Source: Caenicola sp034331105 (GTDB lineage Bacteria; Synergistota; Synergistia; Synergistales; Synergistaceae). Taken from it: a stretch of 64,000 nt of DNA. How positions within the stretch are numbered: position 1 is the stretch's first letter; each line of letters starts with the position of its first letter. Positions 41,251-49,702 of this stretch are shown here, piece after piece. The translations under genes and the position numbers were made by a program. The DNA lies in assembly GCA_034331105.1 (NCBI GenBank), contig JAXQGB010000014.1:1-64000 (forward strand), read 5' to 3'. Under the pieces are notes generated by a model, which ran no database searches, was not told the DNA's origin, and saw only the letters and a list, made by a program, of their open reading frames with translations.

Positions 41251-43025
41251 TCTTCGTTGCTTGTCAGTTCCACCTTTGGCAGTGTCAATATGAAAGATGC
41301 CCCTCCAAGAGAGGATCTGCCCAACTCAAGTGAACCTCCCTCACGTTCAGAGATCTTTCTGGAGATAGAGAGCCCAAGACCGTATCCTCCTGCAGAACTT
41401 CGGCTTCTGGCACGGTGTGAGTCTCCCCTTCTGAATCTTTCAAAGATGATATCCCGCTCTTCTTCAGTTACTCCCGGGCCGTTGTCGTCCACATATATAT
41501 GAATGTTATGATCATCTTCTTGAACTGTAACTTCTATTCTTCCCTCCGTCTCCCGGGAAGATGAAACATACTTTACACCGTTTTCGACCAGGTTGAAAAG
41601 AGCCCTTCGAAGGTCTCCGTATACTGTTTTGACCGTAATGTCTTCTTCCGGCAGGATGGCCTTTATCTCTATCTTCCTGCTTGCAGGAAGCTCTTTTACG
41701 TCAGATATTATGTCGCGGACTATCTCTTTGAGATCTACTTCTTCTCTTCTGTTCCCCTGAGGATCAACCTCAAGCTTCACCAACAGGAGAAGATCCTCAA
41801 CAAGGCCGCTTATCCGTTCCTGTTGGCGTATCATACTCTCAACGGCTTTAATATCCTCAATATCTGTCAGAGAGTCGCCCGATTTAAGAAGTTCAAGCCC
41901 CGTTCTTATTACTGTCAACGGAGTCTGGAACTCGTGACCGGCATCTATAAAGAACTCCCGCCTGGCCTCATCCAGCTTGATCTTATCCGTCAGATCCTCA
42001 AGAACGATCATCCTGCCGCGTGTAAGTGTAAGCGTCGACATTTCGATCTTTGAGCCTCCGCTGCGGGATAAGCTTATCATTCTTCTGCCGTCTCCTTCGT
42101 CAAGCATCTTGCACATTTCATCTGACGGAAGGATCACCTCTATGGAAAGTCCTCTTGCAGGCTCGTTCCCCGCCCTCCCGCATATCTTTGACGAAGCGCT
42201 GTTCATATAACGGATCTTTCTGGCCTCATCGATGAGGATCACCCCGACAGGGAGGGCCCCGACAAGGAGAGAGAGTTCCTCTTTCCTTTCCTGAGCCTCC
42301 CTGACGCTGAGCTTTAGGGAGTCTGACATCGAATTCAACGCGTTTGAGAGGTTTTGTATCTGTGGGTCATTTGTTATAGGAAACCTAGCTGTTCCTCCTG
42401 CGGCGATCGTCTGTGCAGATTCGCTCAGCAGATCAAGCGGCTTAGTAACAAAATGGAGCATCAGATAGGAACCGATCAGCACAAAGAAAAGCATGATCTC
42501 AAGCGAGTAGAGGAATGGTCTCGCCATGGAAAGGGCAAGGCTGTCCAGCTCTTCAACAGGATATGAGAGCCTTATTACCATTCCCTGACCCGGAGTCCCC
42601 GGGAGGATCACCCTTTTAGCCATGTAATTCTGCCACTCAGACTGCGTCTTGCTGTACCTTAGTTCTGACCCGCTCCCGTCCTCAAAAGCTTTTATGATCT
42701 CCGGCCTCTTGTAATGGTTGTCCATTTCATTGGGATCGCTCTTGCTGTCCATGACGACCTCACCCATGGTATTTATTAAGGTAAGCCTGCCCTTGGGGTA
42801 TATTTTTTCCCAGAAAGACCCGATCTCATTGATCCCCTTCAATCCGTCCCGCTCTCCTGCCGCAGCAAGGGCGTCAAGATAGCGGGAAAGTGTCTCCCTG
42901 TTTTCTTCTATCACTTCTCTGCGCTCATTTTTGTAAATGAATGCCCAGACTCCGATGCCGATCAGTACGACGCATAGGGTAAGCATCAACGCAATTTTTT
43001 TTCTGAGTGTCATTTTTTTAAACAT
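41244..43025 (-). CDS. phoR: Phosphate-regulon-type sensor histidine kinase
   Basis: 593 residues. TM1 (about 10-30), an extracytoplasmic domain, TM2 (about 165-190), HAMP, a PAS-like domain (LLVGALPVGVILIDEARKIRYMN), HisKA with the phosphoacceptor in DAGHEFQTPLTVIRTG, and HATPase_c with NLVENGVKYV, DNGPGV and GYGLGLS. The H-box reads HEFQTPL instead of the commoner HELRTPL. It overlaps the response regulator by 8 nt, and the pair ends the pst-phoU operon, so phosphate sensing with PhoU is inferred. Confidence 0.88.
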   Translation of the reverse strand: MFKKMTLRKKIALMLTLCVVLIGIGVWAFIYKNERREVIEENRETLSRYLDALAAAGERDGLKGINEIGSFWEKIYPKGRLTLINTMGEVVMDSKSDPNEMDNHYKRPEIIKAFEDGSGSELRYSKTQSEWQNYMAKRVILPGTPGQGMVIRLSYPVEELDSLALSMARPFLYSLEIMLFFVLIGSYLMLHFVTKPLDLLSESAQTIAAGGTARFPITNDPQIQNLSNALNSMSDSLKLSVREAQERKEELSLLVGALPVGVILIDEARKIRYMNSASSKICGRAGNEPARGLSIEVILPSDEMCKMLDEGDGRRMISLSRSGGSKIEMSTLTLTRGRMIVLEDLTDKIKLDEARREFFIDAGHEFQTPLTVIRTGLELLKSGDSLTDIEDIKAVESMIRQQERISGLVEDLLLLVKLEVDPQGNRREEVDLKEIVRDIISDVKELPASRKIEIKAILPEEDITVKTVYGDLRRALFNLVENGVKYVSSSRETEGRIEVTVQEDDHNIHIYVDDNGPGVTEEERDIIFERFRRGDSHRARSRSSAGGYGLGLSISRKISEREGGSLELGRSSLGGASFILTLPKVELTSNEEI

Positions 43026-43722
43026 CGAACTGCTCCTCCTCCCAGGAAAGCCTGTATCCCCGACCCCTGGATGTCTGGATCATTAACTGAGGGCCTTTGC
43101 CGTCATCAAGTTTTTTCCTGAGTCTCGAGATATGGACATCGACCGTCCTGGTATCCTCACCGCCGATCCCCCATATCTTCTTTAATATTTCCTCCCTGGA
43201 AAGGGTCCTTCCGATCCTTCCGGCCATAAGCTCAAGTATCTCAAACTCCATTGGGCTTATGTCAAGGGGCACGCCGCGAAGAAAGACTTCCCGTTCTTCC
43301 CTGTCTATCCTAAGGTCTCCGTCTTCGATCGTCCTGACGCTTTCTTCGCCCTTTTTTCTTCTGATAAGTGCTCTGACACGTGCAAGAAGTTCGTCAAGGC
43401 TGAAAGGTTTTCTCATGTAATCATCAGCACCAAGGTCAAGTCCCTGCACAGCATCTTCGGCTGAACTTCTTGCTGTCAGCATGATGATCGGAATGTCTTT
43501 GGTAGCAGGATCGGATTTTGCCCTCCTGCAGACCTCCCATCCGTCCATAAGCGGCATCATGAGGTCGAGTATGACAATATCGGGAAGCTCTTCTCCAATA
43601 AGAAAGAGCGCGTTGTCCCCGTCATAAGCCGTGATCACCCTGAAACCTTGCTTTTTCAGGGCCCTGCCTATAAATTCAACAAGACTTTCTTCGTCGTCCG
43701 CAATAAGAATTTTTTCAGCCAT
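43018..43722 (-). CDS. phoB: OmpR/PhoB-family response regulator
   Basis: 234 residues. The receiver domain has the acidic pair DDEE, the phosphorylated Asp in IVILDLMMPLMDGWEVC, and Lys in MRKPFSLDELLAR. A C-terminal winged helix follows (SPMEFEILELMAGRIGRTLSREEIL, TRTVDVHISRLRKKLDD, GRGYRL). Next to phoR and phoU it is the likely activator of pstS under phosphate limitation. The gap to phoU is 11 nt. Confidence 0.92.
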   Translation of the reverse strand: MAEKILIADDEESLVEFIGRALKKQGFRVITAYDGDNALFLIGEELPDIVILDLMMPLMDGWEVCRRAKSDPATKDIPIIMLTARSSAEDAVQGLDLGADDYMRKPFSLDELLARVRALIRRKKGEESVRTIEDGDLRIDREEREVFLRGVPLDISPMEFEILELMAGRIGRTLSREEILKKIWGIGGEDTRTVDVHISRLRKKLDDGKGPQLMIQTSRGRGYRLSWEEEQFDV

Positions 43723-43733
43723 GAGGCTTCCTC

Positions 43734-44426
43734 CTATGATTCGCGTTTTCTCCTGTACTGGGACGCCTTCACAGTCTTTCCTGTATACATGTAGGCTATC
43801 CTCTCAGCCACGTTTGTCACATGATCTCCTGCCCTTTCAAGGGTACGGGATACATTGATAAGCTTTAAAGACTGCTCTATCCTCTCAGGCTTTTCCATCA
43901 CCATGAGGAAGAGCTCCCTCATTATCTGTTTTTCAAGATCGTCGACCTGATCATCCATAGGAAAAACTTCCATAGCTTTTTCAGGAGATCTCGTATCCAT
44001 TGCCGTCATTGCCGTATCAAGCATCCTTTTAATACATTCGACCATGCGCGGTATGTCGATGAGTGGTTTTATTGGTGTTTTAGAAGCCAGTTCTATCGCT
44101 GTCTTAGCTATGTTTCCCCCATAATCGCCTATCCTCTCAAGGTCTACGGCTATATGCATTATTGAGGTCACAGTCCTTAAGTCTTCTGCAAGAGGCTGAT
44201 AACGGGCTGCGAATTCCATGCATGCCTCGTCTATTTTATCTTCAAGATCATCTATCATATCATCCTTTTCAAGGACTTCGCGCGCCGCCGCCTCATCTCT
44301 GTTTTTCAGTGCCCAGACAGCGTTTTCAAGGGCTTCGCCGGACATCCTCGCCATCCTGAAGACCATTCTTTTCAGTTCGGTAAGGTCTTCATCAAGCCTT
44401 TTTCTCGTATTTATTACGTCCATCAT
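43734..44426 (-). CDS. phoU: Phosphate transport system regulator PhoU
   Basis: About 230 residues made of two similar three-helix PhoU domains, each with the metal-binding pattern: IMHIAVDLERIGDYGGNIAKTAIEL in the first and VSRTLERAGDHVTNVAERIAY in the second. PhoU links PstSCAB activity to PhoR signalling. A longer frame extends to 44579 through the intergenic repeat and is rejected. AAAGGGGG precedes the ATGs at 44426 and 44423. The repeat element at 44439-44742 ends directly at this Shine-Dalgarno. Confidence 0.95.
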   Translation of the reverse strand: MMDVINTRKRLDEDLTELKRMVFRMARMSGEALENAVWALKNRDEAAAREVLEKDDMIDDLEDKIDEACMEFAARYQPLAEDLRTVTSIMHIAVDLERIGDYGGNIAKTAIELASKTPIKPLIDIPRMVECIKRMLDTAMTAMDTRSPEKAMEVFPMDDQVDDLEKQIMRELFLMVMEKPERIEQSLKLINVSRTLERAGDHVTNVAERIAYMYTGKTVKASQYRRKRES

Positions 44427-44438
44427 GATACCCCCTTT

Positions 44439-44742
44439 AATTGTGAAACTGCGACTAAAAGATGTCGCGTGAAGCAATGGTGAAGCGATAGTGAAACGGT
44501 TGTTTAAAAACGGGTGGAGACTGCATCCGCCGGTGAATTTGCAGCCTCTAGGCTGCGGTGAATTTGGCGGAAGTTTCATCCGCCGGTGAATTGGAGCTTT
44601 TGCCCCTCCATAACTGCATCTGATCCCCTCTCAGTCATTCCAGTATGCCTTTGGGTGAGAATCAAGGTCTGGTCCTTACAACTGCTTCACAATTGCTTCA
44701 CCATTGCTTCACGCGACATCATTTTGTCGCAGTTTCACAATT
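44439..44742. repeat. 304-bp inverted-repeat element in the pstB-phoU gap
   Basis: Left arm 44439-44503 and right arm 44678-44742 are 65 bp each and match in inverted orientation at 59 of 65 positions. Each arm holds GTGAAACTGCGAC, GTCGC, then three 11-nt units such as GTGAAGCAATG, GTGAAGCGATA, GTGAAACGGTT and a final GT. The centre has ATCCGCCGGTGAATT repeated at about 44525 and 44578, and a weak inverted copy of the hairpin repeat. Confidence 0.9.
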
Positions 44743-44787
44743 GCTCTCGCGGCATGTTTTTTCCGCAGTTTACGCTATGGTCTTTCT

Positions 44788-45558
44788 CTATCCGAACCTG
44801 CCTGAGATGTAATCTTCGGTCTTTTTATCGGACGGAGACGTGAATATTTTCGCTGTCCGGTCATATTCTATTAGGTCGCCGAGCAGGAAAAAGGCTGTGT
44901 AGTCTGATACACGGGCCGCCTGCTGCATGTTGTGAGTTACTATGGCAACTGTGTAATCGCCCTTGAGCTCCCTGATGAGCTCTTCCACCCTGGCGGTGGA
45001 CATGGGGTCAAGCGCGCTCGTGGGTTCATCCATAAGGAGCACCTCCGGCTGGGTCGCTATCGCCCTTGCTATGCAGAGCCTCTGCTGCTGTCCTCCCGAA
45101 AGGCCTGTCCCGGGAGATGAAAGCTTATCTTTTACCTCATCCCAGAGAGCAGCTCCACGAAGGCTTTTTTCAACCGTTTCGTCAAGTAGGCTTTTATCTT
45201 TTAAGCCGTTCAGTCTCGGACCATACGCCACATTTTCATATATCGACATCGGGAAGGGGTTTGGTTTTTGGAAAACCATGCCTACCCGCCGCCTCAGAGC
45301 AATGACATCCGTCTCAGGGGAGAGGATGTTTTCTCCTTCAATTTCTATCGTACCCGTGATCCTGGCTGACGGTATGAAATCATTCATCCTGTTCAGACAT
45401 CTGAGGTAACTGCTCTTCCCGCATCCTGAAGGGCCTATGAAGGCCGTTACCTTTTTGCGTCCGATATCAAAAGTGATATTTTTCAACACCTGGTTGTCTC
45501 CGTAAAAGAGATCCAGGCCTACCGTCTTTATCTGCACATCAAAAAGATCACTGCTCAT
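44788..45558 (-). CDS. pstB: Phosphate ABC transporter ATP-binding protein
   Basis: About 256 residues. Walker A GPSGCGKSSYLRCLNRMND, signature LSGGQQQRLCIARAIA, Walker B LLMDEPTSALDPMST, switch His in VAIVTHNMQQA; the LNRMND segment is typical of PstB. The ATG at 45558 has GGGAGG eight nt upstream and lies one base after the pstA stop. Confidence 0.96.
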   Translation of the reverse strand: MSSDLFDVQIKTVGLDLFYGDNQVLKNITFDIGRKKVTAFIGPSGCGKSSYLRCLNRMNDFIPSARITGTIEIEGENILSPETDVIALRRRVGMVFQKPNPFPMSIYENVAYGPRLNGLKDKSLLDETVEKSLRGAALWDEVKDKLSSPGTGLSGGQQQRLCIARAIATQPEVLLMDEPTSALDPMSTARVEELIRELKGDYTVAIVTHNMQQAARVSDYTAFFLLGDLIEYDRTAKIFTSPSDKKTEDYISGRFG

Positions 45559-45559
45559 A

Positions 45560-46426
45560 TTATTGCCTCCCGCTCCTCGCCGCAAGCCTTGATCTTGCGA
45601 TGACTCCTATTGCGCTCGTTCCGAGCACCAGCCCAATAAGCACAAGTATGGCTCCGTACTGTATAGGCCTCGTGGCCTCTAGGTCAGTAGATGCCGTAGC
45701 CAGGACGTATATGTGATAAGGAAGGGCCATAACTTGATCAAAGACGCTCTTAGCCACTTCCGGGGCGAAAAAGGCCGCGCCCGTGAACATGATCGGAGCT
45801 GTCTCCCCGGCTACCCTTCCTATTGAGAGTATCGTTCCAGTAATTATAGTAGAAGCAGCTGAGGGCAGGACCACCTTCAGTATCGTTTGGCATTTTGTCG
45901 CCCCGAGTGCGTAGGAGGCATCCCTGTAATCCTGAGGAACGGCCAGGAACGCCTGCTCAGACACTGTAACAATAAGAGGCAGGGAAAGACATCCAAGGGT
46001 CAGTCCTGCTGAAAGCAGACTTGATCCGAAATTTAAAAATACAACAAAGAGCGAAAGTCCGAAAAGACCGTAAATAACAGAAGGAACTCCTGCAAGGCAT
46101 CTTATCGATACCCTGAGTACCCTCGTAAGCCAATCGTCCTTTGAATATTCCGCAAAATACAAACCTGTCATTATACCTATCGGCAGAGCAGCTGCCATTG
46201 AAACCAATACCAGTTGTATCGTTCCTACTAAAGGAGTCATTATGCCGCCTGCGGTCATGCCATCCCTTGGAGCTTCGATCAGGAAATCCAGCGAAAGCAT
46301 CTGCCAGCCCTCTTTAAATAGAAAGGCCGCCACACCTGCAAGAACAGCCACAAGCATAGTAGCTGAGAGACAGAAAAGAGAAGTCATTACGAGGTCTTTG
46401 ATCTTGCGCGATCGGTTTCTGTTCAT
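45560..46426 (-). CDS. pstA: Phosphate ABC transporter permease PstA
   Basis: 288 residues, about six membrane segments. The family segments are GIMTGLYFAEYSKDDWLTRVLRVSIRCLAGVPSVIYGLFGLSLF and the EAA loop PQDYRDASYALGATKCQTILKVVLPSA. It starts 4 nt after pstC. Confidence 0.95.
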   Translation of the reverse strand: MNRNRSRKIKDLVMTSLFCLSATMLVAVLAGVAAFLFKEGWQMLSLDFLIEAPRDGMTAGGIMTPLVGTIQLVLVSMAAALPIGIMTGLYFAEYSKDDWLTRVLRVSIRCLAGVPSVIYGLFGLSLFVVFLNFGSSLLSAGLTLGCLSLPLIVTVSEQAFLAVPQDYRDASYALGATKCQTILKVVLPSAASTIITGTILSIGRVAGETAPIMFTGAAFFAPEVAKSVFDQVMALPYHIYVLATASTDLEATRPIQYGAILVLIGLVLGTSAIGVIARSRLAARSGRQ

Positions 46427-46429
46427 CCT

Positions 46430-47326
46430 CTATCTCTTCCTCCTCTCTACATAAAAAGAGGCCAGATTTATTGCGAGCGTTACCGCAAGGAGTATAAGTC
46501 CCGCAAAAAATAGAGCGTGGTAATGTGTGCTGCCTACGGGTGTCTCTCCCATTTCAGCCGCTATTGTTGCAGTAAGGGGCCTCACAGGATCAGTAAGCAC
46601 GGCAGGAATGATCGCAGCTCCTCCCGCCGCCATCAGGACGACCATAGTCTCTCCGAGTGCTCTCATTACTCCAAGCAATGCCGCTGCTGTGATGCCTGAG
46701 AGTGCATGCGGCACAACTACCCTTCGGGTCGTCTCCCAGCGTGTTGCCCCCAGTGCATAAGAAGCATCACGAAGTTCCTGAGGAACGGCAGAAAGTGCCT
46801 CCTCTGAAAGGGAGGCTACGACCGGTATGACAAGAAAACCCAAAAGGATCGAGGCATTCAGCAGATTAAGTCCCGTTGCTATGTTCAGGCTCTCCTGCAT
46901 CCATGGAGCAAGGACCATCATCCCAAGGAAACCAAGAACTATAGAGGGTAAGAATCCAAGCAACTCCATCAGGAGCTTGAAAAAACTTCTGAGCTTTTTC
47001 GGTGCTATCTCTGCCGTAAAAATGGCGAGCGCAACAGCTATCGGGAGCGCTATCATGCTTGACAAGATCGTTGCTGACAAAGTTCCGGCTATCAGTGAAA
47101 GCATTCCCAAGGCCGGTGGTTCTTCGACCGGATACCAGTCCCGGTTAAGAAATATCTCTGAAAGTGACGATTCCTTAAGTACCGGCATCCCGTTGATCAC
47201 CAAGAATCCAAGGATAAAGAGCATGATCAGAATCCCGACCATGGAAACAGAACGTACAAGATTCGAAAGTATCCTGTCGCCCCTGCCCCCGAAACCGCTG
47301 ACGATTTTCTTCTGCCGTTCTTTCAT
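46430..47326 (-). CDS. pstC: Phosphate ABC transporter permease PstC
   Basis: 298 residues, about six membrane segments. ALPIAVALAIFTAEIAPKKLRSFFKLLMELLGFLPSIVLGF and the EAA loop PQELRDASYALGATRWETTRRVVVPHALSG identify it. AGAGGG lies upstream of the ATG. It is separated from pstS by 485 bp that contain a large repeat element, an unusually long gap for this operon. Confidence 0.95.
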   Translation of the reverse strand: MKERQKKIVSGFGGRGDRILSNLVRSVSMVGILIMLFILGFLVINGMPVLKESSLSEIFLNRDWYPVEEPPALGMLSLIAGTLSATILSSMIALPIAVALAIFTAEIAPKKLRSFFKLLMELLGFLPSIVLGFLGMMVLAPWMQESLNIATGLNLLNASILLGFLVIPVVASLSEEALSAVPQELRDASYALGATRWETTRRVVVPHALSGITAAALLGVMRALGETMVVLMAAGGAAIIPAVLTDPVRPLTATIAAEMGETPVGSTHYHALFFAGLILLAVTLAINLASFYVERRKR

Positions 47327-47405
47327 GTCTTTTTCCCTCTCTGTTTGTTGAATGATAGCTATTCCAGATACACTGTTAGCCTGTTTGTTTGATGTGTCCT
47401 GTATC

Positions 47406-47760
47406 TGTGAAGCTGCGACGAAAATATGTCGCGTGAAACAATGGTGAAGCGGTGGTGAAACGGTTGTAAAAACTTGGTGGACCTGGATCTCGGCTCAAGT
47501 ACATACCGGGATGACGGTGGGGCGTTTTTAGTGCGTTAAACGATCGTTCTAATAAAAGTCCTTGACCTTTATCGTCTCCCCGGTATGCACCTGGTGTAAC
47601 TACTAGCCGATTCGCGCAACTCGTAACTCGTTGGCTCTATGGCCGTGAGCCGGGGTCTGGTCCTGACAACTGCTTGCCTATTGCTTGCCAACCGCTTGCC
47701 AGTTTTTTAAAACAATTGCTTCACTACCGCTTCACGCGACAGCTTTTGTCGCAGTTTCAC
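47406..47760. repeat. 355-bp composite inverted-repeat element in the pstS-pstC gap
   Basis: Left arm 47406-47467 has GTCGC followed by three 11-nt GTGAARC units; the right arm 47712-47760 is inverted with two units. Just inside the right arm a second array uses another word, GGCAAGC, three times at 11-nt spacing (47666-47702, minus strand). Inside lie one short hairpin copy (47480-47525) and one inverted cargo-bearing copy (47568-47660) shared with 39236-39333. Confidence 0.85.
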
Positions 47761-47811
47761 GGAGGGAAGCTCTTCTGTCATTTAAGACGAACTTCCCTCC
47801 GGCCTTTCGAT

Positions 47812-48645
47812 CTATTTCATTTCCTGAAGAGAGACGAACCCTGTGCTGTTTACTATCTTCTGCCCCGCCGGACTCTGCATGTAACTGATGAAATCCAGCA
47901 CATCGCCCTCGGGCCATCCGTTGGTGAACATGTAGAGGTAGCGTGCGAGGGGGTACTTGCCGCTGCGTGCGCCTGCCGCTGTACCTGCGACACCTTCAAC
48001 AGCAAGGGCCTTGACTGATTTGCTGACGTACCCCATACCCTCGTAGCCGATGGCGTTCTTGTTTTGTGAAACTGCCGTCATCATGGCACCGCTGGAGGCA
48101 GTTACCTGTGCTTTGGGGGTGACCCTGGTCTTTCCGCCCGCGTCCATTATCATTTCCTGCCATGTGCCGTAAGTGCCGGAGCTTGTGTCGCGCCCGATCA
48201 CCACTATCGGGCCATCGCTTCCTCCGACCTGTTTCCAGTTTGTTGCCTTGCCGGAATAGATGTCCTTAAGCTGAGCCTTTGTAAGTGACTTAACGGGGTT
48301 TGAGGGGTGAACTACCGGAACAAGACAGTCAAGGGCGACTGCAAAGGGCACCGGGTAGACTTTTTTGTCCATGCATGCTTTGATTTCCGAATCCTTTATA
48401 AACCTGGAGGCGTTCGCGATCTGAGCGCTGCCGTCGGCAAGGGACTTGAAGCCGTTGCCCGTTCCGGTTCCGGAGACCGAGAACTTAACATTTGGGTTTT
48501 GTTTGGAGAACTGCTCGGCCGCCGCCTGCCCAAAGGGAAGTACCGTAGTCGATCCGTCCATCACTATCTGTCCTGCAAATGAGCTCGCTGAAAATGCCAT
48601 TACCGTTGCCAACACTGCTGCAAAAATAATCTTTTTCATTATCAT
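47812..48645 (-). CDS. pstS: Phosphate ABC transporter substrate-binding protein
   Basis: 277 residues with a signal peptide (KKIIFAAVLATVMAFSASSFA). The phosphate-binding loops are MDGSTTVLPFGQAAAEQF and SGTGTGNGFKSLADGSAQIANASR, with GRDTSSGTYGTWQEM later. No lipobox, so it is probably periplasmic. AGGAGGAG precedes the ATG at 48645. First gene of the operon. Confidence 0.96.
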   Translation of the reverse strand: MIMKKIIFAAVLATVMAFSASSFAGQIVMDGSTTVLPFGQAAAEQFSKQNPNVKFSVSGTGTGNGFKSLADGSAQIANASRFIKDSEIKACMDKKVYPVPFAVALDCLVPVVHPSNPVKSLTKAQLKDIYSGKATNWKQVGGSDGPIVVIGRDTSSGTYGTWQEMIMDAGGKTRVTPKAQVTASSGAMMTAVSQNKNAIGYEGMGYVSKSVKALAVEGVAGTAAGARSGKYPLARYLYMFTNGWPEGDVLDFISYMQSPAGQKIVNSTGFVSLQEMK

Positions 48646-48711
48646 TTACTCCTCCTCTTATCTATGTTATACGAAGTATATTCCGAGAAGGTTAATCTTA
48701 TCTTTACTCTT

Positions 48712-48729
48712 TGTTACAAAAATGTAACA
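48712..48729 (-). promoter_or_regulatory. Dyad upstream of pstS, candidate regulator site
   Basis: TGTTAC-N6-GTAACA is a perfect 6-bp dyad 66 bp before the pstS start. Its position fits a PhoB-controlled promoter, but it is an inverted repeat, not the tandem repeat of known Pho boxes, so the assignment is tentative. Confidence 0.35.
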
Positions 48730-48743
48730 GGTGCAATATATGA

Positions 48744-48776
48744 TAAAAAATGGGCAGAGTGCCGAAGCCTCTGCCC
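48744..48776 (-). terminator. Intrinsic terminator of the secreted coiled-coil protein gene
   Basis: On the minus strand GGGCAGAG pairs with CTCTGCCC around a GCTTCGGCA-type loop, followed by ATTTTTTA. It insulates the pstS promoter region from the upstream gene. Confidence 0.85.
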
Positions 48777-48798
48777 TGTTGTTTTCAGTGTAGTCACG

Positions 48799-49560
48799 TT
48801 ACTGTTTTGCGAGTTCGTCCAGACGCTTCTGGACCGTTGATATCTCCTCGTTTATTCCCTGAAGCTGTTTTTCGTGTTCAGCCTTGTCCTTGCGGAGTTT
48901 TTCAAGACGCTTGAGAAGCCGGTCAGTCTCAAAACGCGCTGCGGTCTTTCCCTGGTATAGTTTAGACGGGTCGTCGTTATAAACGTCCCACATAAATTCC
49001 GGCCTTCTGCCTTCTACAACAGGTGATATGGACGGAGAGAAAATCAATCTAACGCTCTTTACGCCTTTTAGCAGGTCCTTTCCTGTCTTCTCGTCAAAAC
49101 GGGGGAAATATACAAGTCCATCCTTCTTCCCCTGAAACTTGAAGTTGAACCTCTTATCATAATCGACCATTTTATATTCTTTATTTCCTATCATCAGCTT
49201 AGCCATTATATCGAAGGGGCCAAGGTGCATCATAGGACCGTTGTTAATAAATTCGATCTGTATCGGGATCATTTCGTCAAGACGCAGAGCGCCTAAAAAA
49301 TTATATTTATAGTCATCGGTCTCCTGCTGTGTCCAGAGATTCTTTTTTGCCTCATCCTGGGTAAGGGCTTCTATAAACTCTGCAGAATAATAAGTAGCCC
49401 TGATCTCCAGATTGTCGATCATATTTTCTTTATCAATATACTTTACAGTTTTTGTCCATCGCTGAAGTACATTCTCGAAAGAGTCAGCAGAAACAATGGC
49501 CGGCGTAACGATCAACAATGCAGCCATAATAAGCAAAAAAAATGAAAACTTCCTATTCAA
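48799..49560 (-). CDS. Secreted protein of unknown function with C-terminal coiled coil
   Basis: About 253 residues. A signal peptide (NRKFSFFLLIMAALLIVTPAIVSA, cut before DSF) is followed by a beta-rich middle with IPIQIEFINNGPMMHLGPFDIMAKLMIGNKEY and a charged C-terminal coiled coil (TDRLLKRLEKLRKDKAEHEKQLQGINEEISTVQKRL). The frame is open to 49629, but GAGGGGG is best spaced for the TTG at 49560, which starts the signal peptide. It lies between the SLH porin and pstS, with its own terminator. Family not recognised. Confidence 0.65.
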   Translation of the reverse strand: MNRKFSFFLLIMAALLIVTPAIVSADSFENVLQRWTKTVKYIDKENMIDNLEIRATYYSAEFIEALTQDEAKKNLWTQQETDDYKYNFLGALRLDEMIPIQIEFINNGPMMHLGPFDIMAKLMIGNKEYKMVDYDKRFNFKFQGKKDGLVYFPRFDEKTGKDLLKGVKSVRLIFSPSISPVVEGRRPEFMWDVYNDDPSKLYQGKTAARFETDRLLKRLEKLRKDKAEHEKQLQGINEEISTVQKRLDELAKQ

Positions 49561-49651
49561 AATTATGGTCCCCCTCAGATACATATTTAAACCCTGAAAA
49601 ACATGTTTGATTATAAGGCCGGGCCGCACTTTATGACAAGCAGATTTTACC

Positions 49652-49683
49652 TAAAAAAAGAGAGACCCTTTCGGGTCTCTCTT
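49652..49683 (-). terminator. Intrinsic terminator of the SLH porin gene
   Basis: AAGAGAGACCC pairs with GGGTCTCTCTT over 11 bp around a GAAA-type tetraloop, followed on the minus strand by seven T. It lies 20 nt after the porin stop. Confidence 0.92.
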
Positions 49684-49702
49684 AAGTAAAGCTTAAATCA
49701 GA

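Noticed and set aside
44427..44579. 51-codon N-terminal extension of PhoU
   Set aside because: The extension runs through the inverted-repeat element, is compositionally unlike PhoU, and the normal start has a good Shine-Dalgarno.
44439..44742. Insertion sequence with transposase
   Set aside because: The interior of under 180 bp has no coding capacity for a transposase; at most it is a non-autonomous element.
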